Shown here: positions 48,057 through 57,487 of the stretch, piece after piece | Numbering within the stretch: position 1 is the first letter of the stretch | Layout: every line of letters begins with the position of its first letter | NCBI RefSeq assembly: GCF_040500475.1 | Contig: NZ_CP159358.1 | Location: 434,001-498,000 of the forward strand | DNA length: 64,000 nt | Origin: Bacillus sp. Bos-x628 | GTDB lineage: Bacteria > Bacillota > Bacilli > Bacillales > Bacillaceae | Direction: 5' to 3' | Notes under the pieces: generated by a model | What the model was told of the DNA's origin: nothing | The model's input: the letters and a program-made list of their open reading frames with translations, nothing else | Database searches by the model: none | Position numbers and translations under genes: made by a program

Positions 48057-48944
48057 ATGAATAAAAACGTATTACTTGTTGATGGAATGGCGTTGCTCTT
48101 TCGGTCGTTTTATGCAACTGCTGTACATCGAAATTTTATGATAAATGAACAAGGTGTTCCGACAAATGGTGTAAATGGCTACCTGAAGCATTTATTAACA
48201 GCTATTCAAACGTTTAAACCGACACATATTGTTTGCTGCTGGGACATGGGGAGCCAAACGTATCGTAATGAATTATTTCAAGATTATAAGGCAAATCGAG
48301 GAGAACCGCCTGTTGAGCTCATTCCCCAATTTGATCTAGCAAAGATCGCAACAGAAGAACTAGGAATCATGAACATTGGCTTAAAAGGCTTCGAAGCAGA
48401 TGATTGTATTGGCACACTCGCTACACATTATAATGAAGAGGCAAATGTGACCGTTTTAACTGGAGATAAAGACTTGCTACAAATTCTTGATGATCGTGTG
48501 ACAGTTGCACTCATGCAAAAAGGAATTGGGCATTATAAACATTATACAAAGGAAGTATTTGAAGAGGAAATGGGTGTATCACCAAAGGCGCTAATTGATA
48601 TGAAAGCTTTAATGGGTGATTCAAGTGATCATTATCCTGGCGTGAAAGGCATCGGAGAAAAAACAGCACTGAAATTGATCCAAACCTATCAAACCATCGA
48701 CCGACTATTAGAGAATTTACATGAATTAACTGATGCACAGCAAAAGAAAATGCAGGCAGGTTTAGAAGACCTCAAGCTGTCACGTATACTGGCGGAAATT
48801 AAATGTGATGTACCGCTTGACTGTCCGATTGATCAGACAAAAATAAATATCAATTCAGAACGTGCAGTAGACATGCTGCGCTTTCACCAAATTAACGGCA
48901 TTGAACCGATGGTTAACAGATTAAGTGAAGTAGAGATCAGCTAA
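48057..48944 (+). CDS. ypcP: 5'-3' exonuclease YpcP
   Basis: 295 residues, the stand-alone form of the PolA N-terminal FEN-like exonuclease. Metal-binding acidic clusters: LLVDGMALLFR, EADDCIGTLA, LTGDKDLLQ and DSSDHYPGVKGIGEKTA with the helix-3-turn DNA-binding motif. It removes RNA primers and flaps. Terminator overlaps the stop. Confidence 0.96.
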   Translation: MNKNVLLVDGMALLFRSFYATAVHRNFMINEQGVPTNGVNGYLKHLLTAIQTFKPTHIVCCWDMGSQTYRNELFQDYKANRGEPPVELIPQFDLAKIATEELGIMNIGLKGFEADDCIGTLATHYNEEANVTVLTGDKDLLQILDDRVTVALMQKGIGHYKHYTKEVFEEEMGVSPKALIDMKALMGDSSDHYPGVKGIGEKTALKLIQTYQTIDRLLENLHELTDAQQKKMQAGLEDLKLSRILAEIKCDVPLDCPIDQTKININSERAVDMLRFHQINGIEPMVNRLSEVEIS

Positions 48945-48956
48945 GGCTGATCTCTT
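48932..48956. terminator. Terminator between ypcP and sspL
   Basis: AGAGATCAGC-taag-GCTGATCTCT, perfect stem across the ypcP stop, between convergent genes. Confidence 0.8.
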
Positions 48957-49083
48957 AATGTTTTGTATTGCTTTTCTTTGTCTTTTTTTCTAGCTGAGAT
49001 AAGGGCTGTTTATCTATTGTTTGTGCGTCACCTTGAGGAGTTGTCCCATTTGTGGTACGACCTTTGTTCACTTGATCCAACAC
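48955..49083 (-). CDS. sspL: Small acid-soluble spore protein L
   Basis: 42 residues from GTG 49083 (GAGGTG six bases upstream; TTG 49080 is possible). NKGRTTNGTTPQGD and the C-terminus LEKKTKKSNTK match the pattern of B. subtilis SspL (also 42 residues, same region). Forespore DNA-associated protein. Too short for usual ORF calling. Confidence 0.9.
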   Translation of the reverse strand: MLDQVNKGRTTNGTTPQGDAQTIDKQPLSQLEKKTKKSNTKH

Positions 49084-49122
49084 GCATCACCTCACAATGA
49101 TCGTACCCAAAAGTAAAGCGAT

Positions 49123-49518
49123 TCATCCTTTAGATAGGTGAATCGCTTTTCTAGCGAGTTCATCTGCTACTTGATTTTCCTTGCTCGGAATCCACTTAAT
49201 GAAAAATAAATCAAACTGAGATTGAAGCTCTATCATGTCTTCAATAAAACGCTTAAAGGCTGGATTTTTAGCAAACCCTGCATTTGCAGCTCGATCAACA
49301 ACCTGTGAGTCGGTCCGAAATGAAACCGTGCGTAATCCTTTTTGCAAGCAGATTTTCATGCCTTCTATCAGGGCAGAAAATTCCGCTTCATGATTGCTCA
49401 TAGGACCAACAGGAATTGAAAAAAATTCAACCTTGCCGTCATATTTTATAAAAATGCCGATTCCAGAAGGGCCTGGATTCCCTGCACTAGCACCATCAAT
49501 GTATATTTCAGCTAGCAC
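49123..49518 (-). CDS. ypdQ: RNase H-like protein YpdQ
   Basis: 131 residues from GTG 49518, behind AAAGGGGG. RNase HI fold with all four acidic catalytic positions: [27 protein letters not shown] and NQVADELAR. In B. subtilis YpdQ is reported to lack RNase HI activity, so activity is open. Starts just after the ypdP stop codon. Confidence 0.92.
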   Translation of the reverse strand: MLAEIYIDGASAGNPGPSGIGIFIKYDGKVEFFSIPVGPMSNHEAEFSALIEGMKICLQKGLRTVSFRTDSQVVDRAANAGFAKNPAFKRFIEDMIELQSQFDLFFIKWIPSKENQVADELARKAIHLSKG

Positions 49519-49519
49519 T

Positions 49520-50209
49520 TTATTTCCCCCTTTCATCAAGTGGAACCATTTTTTTAGCTATATAAGCATATGGTGTTGCAATCGCCGCTACAATGAATTT
49601 AATGACATATGTGGTGATGAAAATGTCAATCCACACATGAAATGGATACGTGCCAAGAAAAGCAATGGTTGTAAAGATGAGTGTATCAAGTAGCTGGCTA
49701 ATCATCGTACTTCCGGCATTACGCAGCCAAAGCGCACCATCAGAAGGAAATATCCGCCGGATCAACGAATATACATAAACATCTAACATTTGACTGATGA
49801 TATAAGCAGCAAGACTACCTAGTGCAACCCTTGGCATAAAGCCAAAAATGGTTTCTAATGAGGTTTGTGACATATCAGAGGCAGCGGGTTGAAAAAGCAG
49901 CGCCTCCTGCATCACAAGCGTTAAGGTTAAAAGTGTGGCAAAGCCGATCCATACAGCCTTTCGAGCCTCAGGTTGTCCATATTTCTCGTTAAGGACATCA
50001 GTAGCGAAAAACACACTGCCATACAAAATATTCCCAAGTGTTGCCGTTAAGCCAAAGAGTTCAACGATTTTGACAACTTGTAAATTTGCAGCAACAGTCG
50101 CAAAGCCAATCCATACGAAAAGCCCAATCTTGCCAAATCCTTTATAAAATAGAAGAACAATGATAAAATTAATGATCGCAAATAAAATCCATATACCTTC
50201 ATTAAACAA
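49520..50209 (-). CDS. ypdP: YpdP, queuosine-precursor transporter family membrane protein
   Basis: 229 residues with six to seven membrane spans; VUT/DUF165 (YhhQ-like) family, with [20 protein letters not shown] and [20 protein letters not shown] typical of queuosine-precursor carriers. Substrate by family: preQ0/preQ1. Operon with ypdQ. Confidence 0.9.
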   Translation of the reverse strand: MFNEGIWILFAIINFIIVLLFYKGFGKIGLFVWIGFATVAANLQVVKIVELFGLTATLGNILYGSVFFATDVLNEKYGQPEARKAVWIGFATLLTLTLVMQEALLFQPAASDMSQTSLETIFGFMPRVALGSLAAYIISQMLDVYVYSLIRRIFPSDGALWLRNAGSTMISQLLDTLIFTTIAFLGTYPFHVWIDIFITTYVIKFIVAAIATPYAYIAKKMVPLDERGK

Positions 50210-50303
50210 GTGACATGAACTTCCTTTCTGATTGTAAAAAGTAACTTTTTGATTATAGCATAACGAACGTTCACCTTAAAAGCTCGGGAAGGCGATGTGT
50301 TAG

Positions 50304-50975
50304 ATGAAACTAAGAGCACACTATACAATGAAAGTGAAACATATTGGGTCTGTTGCTTTTTTCCAAGAAGATTGGATGGAGCTAAAGGAGGCCTTGCTTC
50401 TAGCAAAGCATATTGAAAAAAAAGAACCGCTAGCTCTCTTATCATTTGAAGATGAAAAAGGGGCTATGTGGTCAATTAAAGAGCTTGAAAAGCTAAAAGA
50501 AGAACTTCAACTTGAACCTGATCAGCTTCAGGTATATTTTGATGCTAGTTTTCGTAAAGAAACAGGAGCATCTGGGCTTGGGATTGTGGTGTATTATACA
50601 CTCGGAGAGGATACCTATCGTTTGAGAAAAAATCATTTCTTTCAAGGTACGACCAATAATGAAGCGGAGTATGCGGCTTTATATGAAGCGGTGAAAGCTT
50701 TAAAAGATCTTGGCGCAGGTAAAAATTCTGTGACGATTAAAGGAGATTCACTTGTTGTCATGAATCAGTTAAAAGGGGAATGGCCTTGTTATGATGATGT
50801 GCATCATCGATGGCTCGACCGAATTGAAGCTGCATTAAAAGAGCTGAAGCTCACCCCAACATACGAAATCATTGATCGTAAACAAAATGCAGAAGCAGAT
50901 CAGCTTGCAAGACAGATGCTTGCAGACGTGCCAATCGAAAGTAAGTTGAAATTAGAAGTAGACGGAGCTGATTAA
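50304..50975 (+). CDS. ypeP: RNase H-like protein YpeP
   Basis: 223 residues: an N-terminal extension of about 70 residues and a C-terminal RNase H fold with YFDASFRKETGASG, NNEAEYAALYEA, KGDSLVVMNQL and NAEADQLARQM (D-E-D-D set intact). Divergent from ypdP. The second RNase H-like gene within 1 kb. ypeQ follows one base after its stop. Confidence 0.9.
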   Translation: MKLRAHYTMKVKHIGSVAFFQEDWMELKEALLLAKHIEKKEPLALLSFEDEKGAMWSIKELEKLKEELQLEPDQLQVYFDASFRKETGASGLGIVVYYTLGEDTYRLRKNHFFQGTTNNEAEYAALYEAVKALKDLGAGKNSVTIKGDSLVVMNQLKGEWPCYDDVHHRWLDRIEAALKELKLTPTYEIIDRKQNAEADQLARQMLADVPIESKLKLEVDGAD

Positions 50976-50976
50976 T

Positions 50977-51159
50977 GTGGATAAAAAAACAGCAGTAAAA
51001 GAATTAACAGATCTTCAAGATGCATATTGTTCAGATTGCTTCATTAAGAAGCACTTTCGGAAAGAATTTGGTAAAAAATACGCCCACTCCTTTTGTATTC
51101 AACAATGTACAGTTGGAGAGAAAATAAAAGAGTACGGAAAGATGCTGCTCAAAAAGTAA
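50977..51159 (+). CDS. ypeQ: YpeQ, small zinc-finger-like protein
   Basis: 60 residues from GTG 50977, immediately after ypeP. Cys pattern CSDC...CIQQC (C-x2-C, then C-x3-C) suggests a zinc ribbon; DUF2602. Basic. Function unknown. Confidence 0.88.
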   Translation: MDKKTAVKELTDLQDAYCSDCFIKKHFRKEFGKKYAHSFCIQQCTVGEKIKEYGKMLLKK

Positions 51160-51259
51160 AAATTGCACTCCGGTTTCCCTTATTGATCATCAGCACTTAC
51201 ATCATCAACGAAAAAAACCACTAGAACGTGAAAAAAAAAGAACATATTCTAAAAAATAA

Positions 51260-51267
51260 GCCGATAT
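51260..51267 (+). promoter_or_regulatory. SigD-type -10 element upstream of degR
   Basis: GCCGATAT, an exact match to the motility sigma factor SigD -10. The -35 at the expected distance is poor (AACA instead of TAAA). B. subtilis degR is SigD dependent, which supports both calls. Confidence 0.6.
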
Positions 51268-51339
51268 AACTATTGAAAGTTTTGGTGTAGTAACTTTTTG
51301 ATTCATTGATGGATAATAGAGGAAAAGGGGAAGACCGGT

Positions 51340-51522
51340 ATGGATAATAAAGATTATGAAACGGTATTACATCGAGCATTTCAAGAAGTTTACAGCGATC
51401 TAGAACAGTTAGTAGATGTAGCGAAGAAGGGAAGACCTTTTCTCGAAAAAGATATCTCTGAAATTGAACAAAGGCTGAAACAAAATATTTTAGCGATTGA
51501 AATTCAACTGAAAATCAAATAA
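51340..51522 (+). CDS. degR: Probable DegR, stabiliser of phosphorylated DegU
   Basis: 60 residues, helical and charged, behind AAAGGGGAAG. Named from length (60 residues, as in B. subtilis), position between ypeQ and cspD, and the SigD-like -10 upstream; I do not rely on a remembered sequence match. DegR prolongs DegU phosphorylation and raises degradative enzyme expression. Terminator follows. Confidence 0.7.
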   Translation: MDNKDYETVLHRAFQEVYSDLEQLVDVAKKGRPFLEKDISEIEQRLKQNILAIEIQLKIK

Positions 51523-51545
51523 GAGAGGCAGACGCCTCTCTTTAT
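51521..51545. terminator. Terminator between degR and cspD
   Basis: AAGAGAGGC-aga-cGCCTCTCTTTATT stem between convergent genes. Confidence 0.8.
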
Positions 51546-51571
51546 TGTCGGTTTATCATTCATTTAGTCAA

Positions 51572-51772
51572 TTAAAGTTTTGTAACGTTAGCAGCTTGAG
51601 GTCCACGATTACCTTCAACGATTTCGAAAGAAACTTCTTGTCCTTCTTCTAAAGATTTGTAGCCGTCACCTTCGATAGCTGTGAAGTGAACGAATACATC
51701 ATCTCCGCCTTCAACTTCAATGAAGCCGAAACCTTTTTCATTGTTAAACCATTTTACTTTACCGTTTTGCAT
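51572..51772 (-). CDS. cspD: Cold shock protein CspD
   Basis: 66 residues, one cold-shock domain. RNP1 KGFGFI and RNP2 VFVHF motifs intact. Single-stranded nucleic acid chaperone. TAGGAGGAAAAAG ribosome site; a long leader of over 100 bases lies upstream, common for csp genes. Symbol by position next to ugtP and degR. Confidence 0.95.
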   Translation of the reverse strand: MQNGKVKWFNNEKGFGFIEVEGGDDVFVHFTAIEGDGYKSLEEGQEVSFEIVEGNRGPQAANVTKL

Positions 51773-52043
51773 ATTGCTTTTTCCTCCTAGTACTGTAGCA
51801 CACCTTTTGGCATACTAAAAAAAATTTTCATCATCTAATCCCTATTCGGTTGTTAAATGATGGTTCCACTATACACTATCGAAAGTAAAGCGTCAAGCAG
51901 GCGAGCCAAATTTTGAGTAAAATGTTTGATTTTTTTTGTTTTTTTGAGGAATCAAGCCATTTTTATATAAATCATTCCATTTTTCCGAAACCTAGAAAGC
52001 ATCTTGTCCGTATAAGAAAAAACTACAAAAAGAGGTGTGCTAC

Positions 52044-52745
52044 ATGAATCGTTATACCATTAGAGAATTTGTTGAGACTACGCAGCAGGAGGATAAAGGA
52101 GAAGGGGTCTTCGAGCTAGAAACTTCAAGACTTTTAGAAATCAATCTCACAGAGACAATTTGGGCAAAAGCAGGTTCCATGGTCTCATATCGGGGAAAGA
52201 TTAAGTTTGAACGAGAGGGCGTTTTTGAGCATGGGGTATCAAAAATGTTCAAGAAAATGTTATCTGGAGAAGGAACCTCACTCATGAAAGCCACTGGTGA
52301 CGGAAAATTATATGTGGCTGATCAAGGAAAAAAGATTTCAATCCTTCGTTTGAATCACAATGAATCCATTTTCGTAAATGGAAATGATCTTTTGGCATTT
52401 GAACCAACGATCCAATGGGATATCAAACTGATGAAAAAGATTTCTGGTATGCTTGCAGGTGGATTGTTTAATGTCAAACTTGAGGGACCTGGTCTGATCG
52501 CCATTACAAGTCATTACGAGCCATTAACATTGATCGTCCAACCAGGAGATCAAGTCTATACGGACCCAAATGCAACGGTTGCTTGGTCAGGAGATTTACA
52601 AACAGAATTTGTGACAGATGTTTCGCTTAAAACCTTTATTGGCAGGGGGAGCGGGGAATCCATCCAAATGAAGTTTAGCGGGAGCGGCTTTGTTGTGGTT
52701 CAGCCCTATGAAGAAGTTTATACATCAAATGGGAATCAAGGATAA
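52044..52745 (+). CDS. AIM24 family protein
   Basis: 233 residues from ATG 52044 (AGAGGTG). Glycine-rich beta-sandwich of the AIM24/TerD-unrelated DUF124 type: ETIWAKAGSMVSYRG, GEGTSLMKATGDGKLYVAD, and GDLQTEFVTDVSLKTFIGRGSGE. Function of the family in bacteria is unclear. Divergent from cspD and convergent with ugtP. Confidence 0.85.
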   Translation: MNRYTIREFVETTQQEDKGEGVFELETSRLLEINLTETIWAKAGSMVSYRGKIKFEREGVFEHGVSKMFKKMLSGEGTSLMKATGDGKLYVADQGKKISILRLNHNESIFVNGNDLLAFEPTIQWDIKLMKKISGMLAGGLFNVKLEGPGLIAITSHYEPLTLIVQPGDQVYTDPNATVAWSGDLQTEFVTDVSLKTFIGRGSGESIQMKFSGSGFVVVQPYEEVYTSNGNQG

Positions 52746-52751
52746 TATAAA

Positions 52752-52783
52752 AAGGACGTCCGCATGATACGGACGTCTTTTTT
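52752..52783. terminator. Bidirectional terminator between the AIM24 gene and ugtP
   Basis: AAAAGGACGTCCG-catgata-CGGACGTCTTTTTT; perfect 8-bp core stem. Confidence 0.9.
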
Positions 52784-53933
52784 AAGATAATGCACGAGCA
52801 TACGATTGATTGCTGGTGATCAGATCTGATTGTTCAACGATATCTTTTAAAATGGTTTGAGAAGATTTTTTTAAATGCAGTTTTTTCATGTTTTGTTTCA
52901 TTGTTTCTAATGTTTCTTCATCTTTTAGCAAGTGTGATACGGATTCTAAAATGTCTTCATGTCTGTTAATGACAATAGCAGCGCCATGTTCTTCAAAGAA
53001 AAGGGCATTTTCTTTTTCTTGTCCAGGAACAGGTTTATAAAGAATCACTGGGACACCAATTGCTGTCGCTTCTGTTAGTGTAATACCGCCTGGTTTTGTA
53101 ATCATACAGTCTGTTACTCTGAACAATTCATCAATTTGTTCCACATATCCAAACGCCTTCAACTGATCAGGGTGTGCTTGTTCCAGATCGCTAAGCGAGT
53201 GTTTTAGCGCTGCATTTTTTCCGCATACAACAACAATTTGCACTTCACTATCATGAAGTAACGCTTCACATAGTTCCTTGACATTTTTCAGTACACCGTG
53301 AGCACCAGCCATAATCAGAAGGACTTTTTTACTTGATGATAATCCATACTTATTATAAATCATCGATTTTGGCACGTCTTCTTCAAATTGTGGTCTAATA
53401 GGAATGCCTGTCACCTTGACATCGCTTGGATGTGTGCCGATTTCCACTAGTTTTTGTTTCACATAATCGGTTGCAACATAGTACCTGTCAATGTTTTCGT
53501 GTACCCAAATCTTGTGAAGACAGAAGTCTGTCATGACATTAAATGTCGGAATGACTTTGCCAGTTTTGTTTCGGTATTCTGGTACAACAATCATCGGGAA
53601 TGTAATAATGATGATGTCAGGGTTGTGTAATTGAATTAATTCGTCGAGACGCTTATTTCCCATCTTTAAATAAATGTTAAATTTGCGTTTATTATAAATT
53701 TTATCTACACCGTAATAAAACAAGCGATAAAATTGTTTCCCAATGGAGAAGCTCTTCAAGTACAAATATTGAGTTACTTCTGACACAATGGGATTTGATT
53801 CTTGATACAAATTAGAAACTGTTACATGTTCAAATCCTTGTGATTTGCATTCATCATACAGCGTTTTGGCTACTTGCATATGTCCATTTCCATAATTTGC
53901 GGTCAAGATTAATATTTTTTTATTGGTATTCAA
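52782..53933 (-). CDS. ugtP: Diglucosyldiacylglycerol synthase (UDP-glucose diacylglycerol glucosyltransferase)
   Basis: 383 residues, MGDG-synthase-like GT28 family. N-terminal TANYGNGHMQVA and C-terminal donor-binding MITKPGGITLTEATAIGVPVI. It makes glucolipids and the lipoteichoic acid anchor; in B. subtilis it also delays division in rich medium by binding FtsZ. TTG start behind GAGGTGAA. Same strand as metA, 226 bases downstream of it. Confidence 0.97.
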   Translation of the reverse strand: MNTNKKILILTANYGNGHMQVAKTLYDECKSQGFEHVTVSNLYQESNPIVSEVTQYLYLKSFSIGKQFYRLFYYGVDKIYNKRKFNIYLKMGNKRLDELIQLHNPDIIIITFPMIVVPEYRNKTGKVIPTFNVMTDFCLHKIWVHENIDRYYVATDYVKQKLVEIGTHPSDVKVTGIPIRPQFEEDVPKSMIYNKYGLSSSKKVLLIMAGAHGVLKNVKELCEALLHDSEVQIVVVCGKNAALKHSLSDLEQAHPDQLKAFGYVEQIDELFRVTDCMITKPGGITLTEATAIGVPVILYKPVPGQEKENALFFEEHGAAIVINRHEDILESVSHLLKDEETLETMKQNMKKLHLKKSSQTILKDIVEQSDLITSNQSYARALS

Positions 53934-54159
53934 GAATATTCACCTCAAATGTAATCAACAACAACAAAACTTCGTACGAAAAACTAGCAATTTCGGTCTA
54001 CATATACATAAAGATAACATATAAACAGACAGAGCAGATCATTCGTTACGAAAGAATTAAACTAATTTTAAAAAACACAAACAGGCTAATTGATATGGAA
54101 GACAGAGCCATTTGTATTTTAACACATTTTGAACATTTATCATCAAACTACAGTCTACT

Positions 54160-55068
54160 TTATTCCCAAACGTATGGTGTTTCCTGATAAACATAATAAT
54201 TTAGCCAATTCATAAAGAGTAAGGTCGCATGGGCTTTCCATCGATTCACTGGAATTAGCGTGTCACCATCTTCTCTAAAATAGTGGAGTGGTTTCTTGAC
54301 TTTATCATGTTTCAACAAGTCTCTTTCATATTCCTGCTTCAATGTGTCTGTGTCGTATTCAGGGTGTCCAGTTAAAAATACTTGTTTATCATCATCTGAA
54401 ACAATTAAACAAACACCGGCCTCTTCGGATATGCTCAATATTTTTAGGTTCGGTGTATTTTTTAATTGTTCTGTATTAATATCTGTATGCCTAGAATGTG
54501 GGACATAGTATATTTCATCGAAACCTCTGACTAATCTTTCTTTTTTCTCTTTGACAATATGTTCAAAAACGCCAAATTTTTTCTCGGGAAGCTTGATTTT
54601 TTCAATACCATAATGGTGATATAAACCTGCCTGTGCACCCCAGCATATATGAAGGGTAGATGTCACATTGGTTTTACTCCAGTCTAATATGTTCTGCAGC
54701 TCTTTCCAATAGGAGACTTCTTCAAAAGGCAAATGTTCAATTGGTGCACCGGTGATAATCATTCCATCAAACTTTTTATGGCGAATCGATTCAAAGGACG
54801 TATAAAATTCATCTAGATGCTCTCTTGATGTGTTCTTCGGTGTATGTGTGTTTGGAATCAAAAACGTAAAGTACACTTGTAGCGGAGAATTACCAAGCAT
54901 TCTCAGCAATTGCGTTTCAGTTTGTATTTTTTTTGGCATTAAATTTAAGATCACGATATTCAAAGGACGGATATCTTGCTTGAATGCCCTTGTCTCATCC
55001 ATGACGAAAATATTTTCGCTCTCTAGTATCTGTTTTGCCGGCAGATGAATTGGAATATTAATAGGCAA
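54160..55068 (-). CDS. metA: Homoserine O-acyltransferase
   Basis: 302 residues of the MetA/MetAS family. Catalytic Cys in [19 protein letters not shown], catalytic His in [11 protein letters not shown] region and Glu in [13 protein letters not shown]. In B. subtilis the enzyme uses acetyl-CoA. First methionine-specific step. No S-box riboswitch is visible in the 130 bases upstream. Confidence 0.96.
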   Translation of the reverse strand: MPINIPIHLPAKQILESENIFVMDETRAFKQDIRPLNIVILNLMPKKIQTETQLLRMLGNSPLQVYFTFLIPNTHTPKNTSREHLDEFYTSFESIRHKKFDGMIITGAPIEHLPFEEVSYWKELQNILDWSKTNVTSTLHICWGAQAGLYHHYGIEKIKLPEKKFGVFEHIVKEKKERLVRGFDEIYYVPHSRHTDINTEQLKNTPNLKILSISEEAGVCLIVSDDDKQVFLTGHPEYDTDTLKQEYERDLLKHDKVKKPLHYFREDGDTLIPVNRWKAHATLLFMNWLNYYVYQETPYVWE

Positions 55069-55206
55069 CTCGCCACCCCCTGAACGAAAACTAATTTCAT
55101 TTCATTATAGGAACTTTCTGGCGATATTTCAATGTTTCAATTATGTTACAATGAAAAATAGAGCAAAAACTCACCTGTTTCTGTAAAAAAAGGAGGTCTT
55201 GTATTA

Positions 55207-56889
55207 ATGATCACTAAGCATTTATCGGATATTGACATTGCCCAAAAAGCAAAGCTAAAACCCATTCAAGACATCGCAGCAAAGTTACAAATACATGACG
55301 AAGAATTAGAATGCTATGGTTTCACCAAAGCGAAAATATCTTTGACTATTTTTGATCGTTTAAAAGAACAAAAAGAAGGAAATGTGATTCTTGTCACCTC
55401 TATTAACCCTACCCCAGCAGGTGAAGGGAAATCAACCGTGACTGTCGGTTTAGGTCAGGCTTTCGAAAAAATTGGGAAAAAAGCCATCATTGCGATGAGA
55501 GAGCCGTCACTAGGTCCTACGATGGGCATTAAAGGCGGCGCTGCAGGGGGCGGGTATTCTCAAGTACTACCGATGGAAGAAATTAATTTGCATTTCACTG
55601 GTGACTTTCATGCGATTACATCAGCTCATAATGCCTTATCCGCTTTTATTGATAACCATATCCATCACGGAAATGAACTTGGCATCGACACGCGCCGAAT
55701 AGTGTGGAAACGAGTGCTCGATTTAAATGACCGTGCTTTAAGGCAAGTTGTTGTAGGACTTGGCGGACAACTAAATGGATACCCTAGAGAAGATGGATTT
55801 GATATCACCGTTGCTTCTGAAATGATGGCGATCCTCTGCTTGGCTGAAAATTTAAAGGATCTAAAAAAACGTCTTGCCTCTATCGTTGTAGCCTATAATC
55901 AAAAGGGAGATCCAGTAACAGTTGGCGCACTTGGCTATGAAGGAGTTCTGACATTACTATTAAAAGATGCACTCAAACCAAACCTTGTTCAAACCATTGA
56001 AGGAACTCCTGCTTTAGTCCATGGCGGTCCGTTTGCCAATATTGCACATGGCTGCAATAGTTTAATTGCGACAAAAATGGCGGCGAAACTAGCAGATTAT
56101 GTTGTGACAGAAGCTGGGTTTGGTGCTGACCTTGGTGCGGAAAAATTCCTGCACATTAAAACAAGGGCAGGAGATTTCAAACCGAGTGCAGTAGTCATCG
56201 TTGCGACTGTAAGAGCATTAAAAATGCACGGGGGAATGCAAAAAAATCAACTTCAAGAAGAGAATGCAAATGCAGTATTAGATGGTATACATAATTTAGA
56301 GAAACACATTGAAACGGTCCAAGCATTTGGTCTCCCCTATATCGTTGCAGTGAATCGTTTTATAACAGATTCAAAAGAAGAGATTCAAACGATAGAGGAT
56401 TGGTGCAAGGTGCATGGTCATCCAGTAAAAGCAGTCAATGTGTGGGAAGAAGGCGGTTCCGGCGGGACAGCACTTGCAGAGGAGCTCACCAAACTCATTG
56501 AAAACGATAAGAATAGCTTTACCTATTTGTATAAAGAGAAAGATTCAATTGAAGAAAAACTATCTAACGTGGCTCAGGTGGTCTATGGAGCAGATGGTAT
56601 CAAACTTACAGCAAAAGCGAGAAAACAGCTTGTAGAAATTGAGAAAAACGGCTGGTCTCATTTGCCTGTTTGCATGGCAAAAACGCAATATTCTCTTTCA
56701 GATGACCCCGCTTTAATTGGCAGACCAAAAGGATTTACAATTACAATTCGTGAGTTAAAACCATCTGTAGGTGCAGGATTTATTGTGGCTCTAACAGGTA
56801 GTATTCTAACAATGCCTGGTCTGCCTAAAAAACCTGCGGCGCTTGAGATGGATTTATTGGAAGACGGCAGTGTCACAGGACTCTTTTAG
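55207..56889 (+). CDS. fhs: Formate--tetrahydrofolate ligase
   Basis: 560 residues, full length. ATP-dependent formation of 10-formyl-THF. P-loop [13 protein letters not shown] (about residues 67-79), [20 protein letters not shown] and the folate region [15 protein letters not shown]. subtilis 168 lacks this gene as far as I know, so it is a lineage-specific insertion between metA and bsaA. It supplies one-carbon units from formate for purine and fMet synthesis. Confidence 0.97.
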   Translation: MITKHLSDIDIAQKAKLKPIQDIAAKLQIHDEELECYGFTKAKISLTIFDRLKEQKEGNVILVTSINPTPAGEGKSTVTVGLGQAFEKIGKKAIIAMREPSLGPTMGIKGGAAGGGYSQVLPMEEINLHFTGDFHAITSAHNALSAFIDNHIHHGNELGIDTRRIVWKRVLDLNDRALRQVVVGLGGQLNGYPREDGFDITVASEMMAILCLAENLKDLKKRLASIVVAYNQKGDPVTVGALGYEGVLTLLLKDALKPNLVQTIEGTPALVHGGPFANIAHGCNSLIATKMAAKLADYVVTEAGFGADLGAEKFLHIKTRAGDFKPSAVVIVATVRALKMHGGMQKNQLQEENANAVLDGIHNLEKHIETVQAFGLPYIVAVNRFITDSKEEIQTIEDWCKVHGHPVKAVNVWEEGGSGGTALAEELTKLIENDKNSFTYLYKEKDSIEEKLSNVAQVVYGADGIKLTAKARKQLVEIEKNGWSHLPVCMAKTQYSLSDDPALIGRPKGFTITIRELKPSVGAGFIVALTGSILTMPGLPKKPAALEMDLLEDGSVTGLF

Positions 56890-56960
56890 GAAGCATTATA
56901 AGCGATTTTCTAAATAAAGCATGATACGATAATAAAAAGTGAATCCTAGGAGGCTATGAG

Positions 56961-57443
56961 ATGTCAATTTATGATATTCAGGTCAAGACCATTAATGGTC
57001 AGGAAAAATCAATGGCAGATTACAAAGGAAAAGTGCTCATCATTGTCAATACTGCTAGTAAATGTGGATTAACGCCGCAATTTAAACAATTACAAGAGTT
57101 ATATGATCAATATCATGAAAGAGGCCTTGAAATTTTAGGATTTCCATGCAACCAATTCATGAACCAAGAGCCTGAAGGCGAAGAAGCCATTCAAGAATTT
57201 TGTTCACTTCATTACGGCGTAACCTTTCCAATGTTTGCTAAAGTTGATGTAAACGGGGATGACGCCCATCCACTTTTCAAGTACTTAACCAGTCATGCAA
57301 AAGGTGTACTCGGCACAAAAGCAGTCAAATGGAATTTCACAAAATTTATCGTCGACCAAAATGGAAAAGTAACCGAACGTTTCTCTCCAAAAACACCGCC
57401 AAAAGAATTGGAAAGCTCCATCATGGCACTATTGGACAAATAA
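56961..57443 (+). CDS. bsaA: Glutathione peroxidase-like thiol peroxidase BsaA
   Basis: 160 residues, Cys-type GPx family. Peroxidatic Cys in NTASKCGLTPQF (about residues 30-41), Gln in the LGFPCNQFMNQEP block (which also supplies the resolving Cys), and KWNFTKFIVDQNG with Trp and Asn. Probably thioredoxin or bacillithiol dependent, since Bacillus lacks glutathione. Ribosome site is AGGAGG. Terminator follows. Confidence 0.95.
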   Translation: MSIYDIQVKTINGQEKSMADYKGKVLIIVNTASKCGLTPQFKQLQELYDQYHERGLEILGFPCNQFMNQEPEGEEAIQEFCSLHYGVTFPMFAKVDVNGDDAHPLFKYLTSHAKGVLGTKAVKWNFTKFIVDQNGKVTERFSPKTPPKELESSIMALLDK

Positions 57444-57459
57444 CATGTAACAAGAACAA

Positions 57460-57486
57460 TTGGAGGCGGCTGCCTCCTTTGTTTCA
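57460..57486 (+). terminator. Rho-independent terminator of bsaA
   Basis: GGAGGC-ggct-GCCTCC then TTTGTTT. Confidence 0.8.
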
Positions 57487-57487
57487 G

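Noticed and set aside
51797..52043. Inverted match AGGTGTGCTACA on either side of the cspD leader
   Set aside because: Part of one copy is the ribosome site of the AIM24 gene; about 12 bases, likely chance.
53840..54187. Plus-strand 115-codon frame across the ugtP-metA gap
   Set aside because: It overlaps both minus-strand genes antisense, lacks a ribosome site, and its composition in the gap is just AT-rich; the gap is better read as the ugtP leader.
55069..55206. S-box (SAM) riboswitch expected upstream of metA
   Set aside because: No conserved S-box core or terminator is found in the gap between the divergent metA and fhs.
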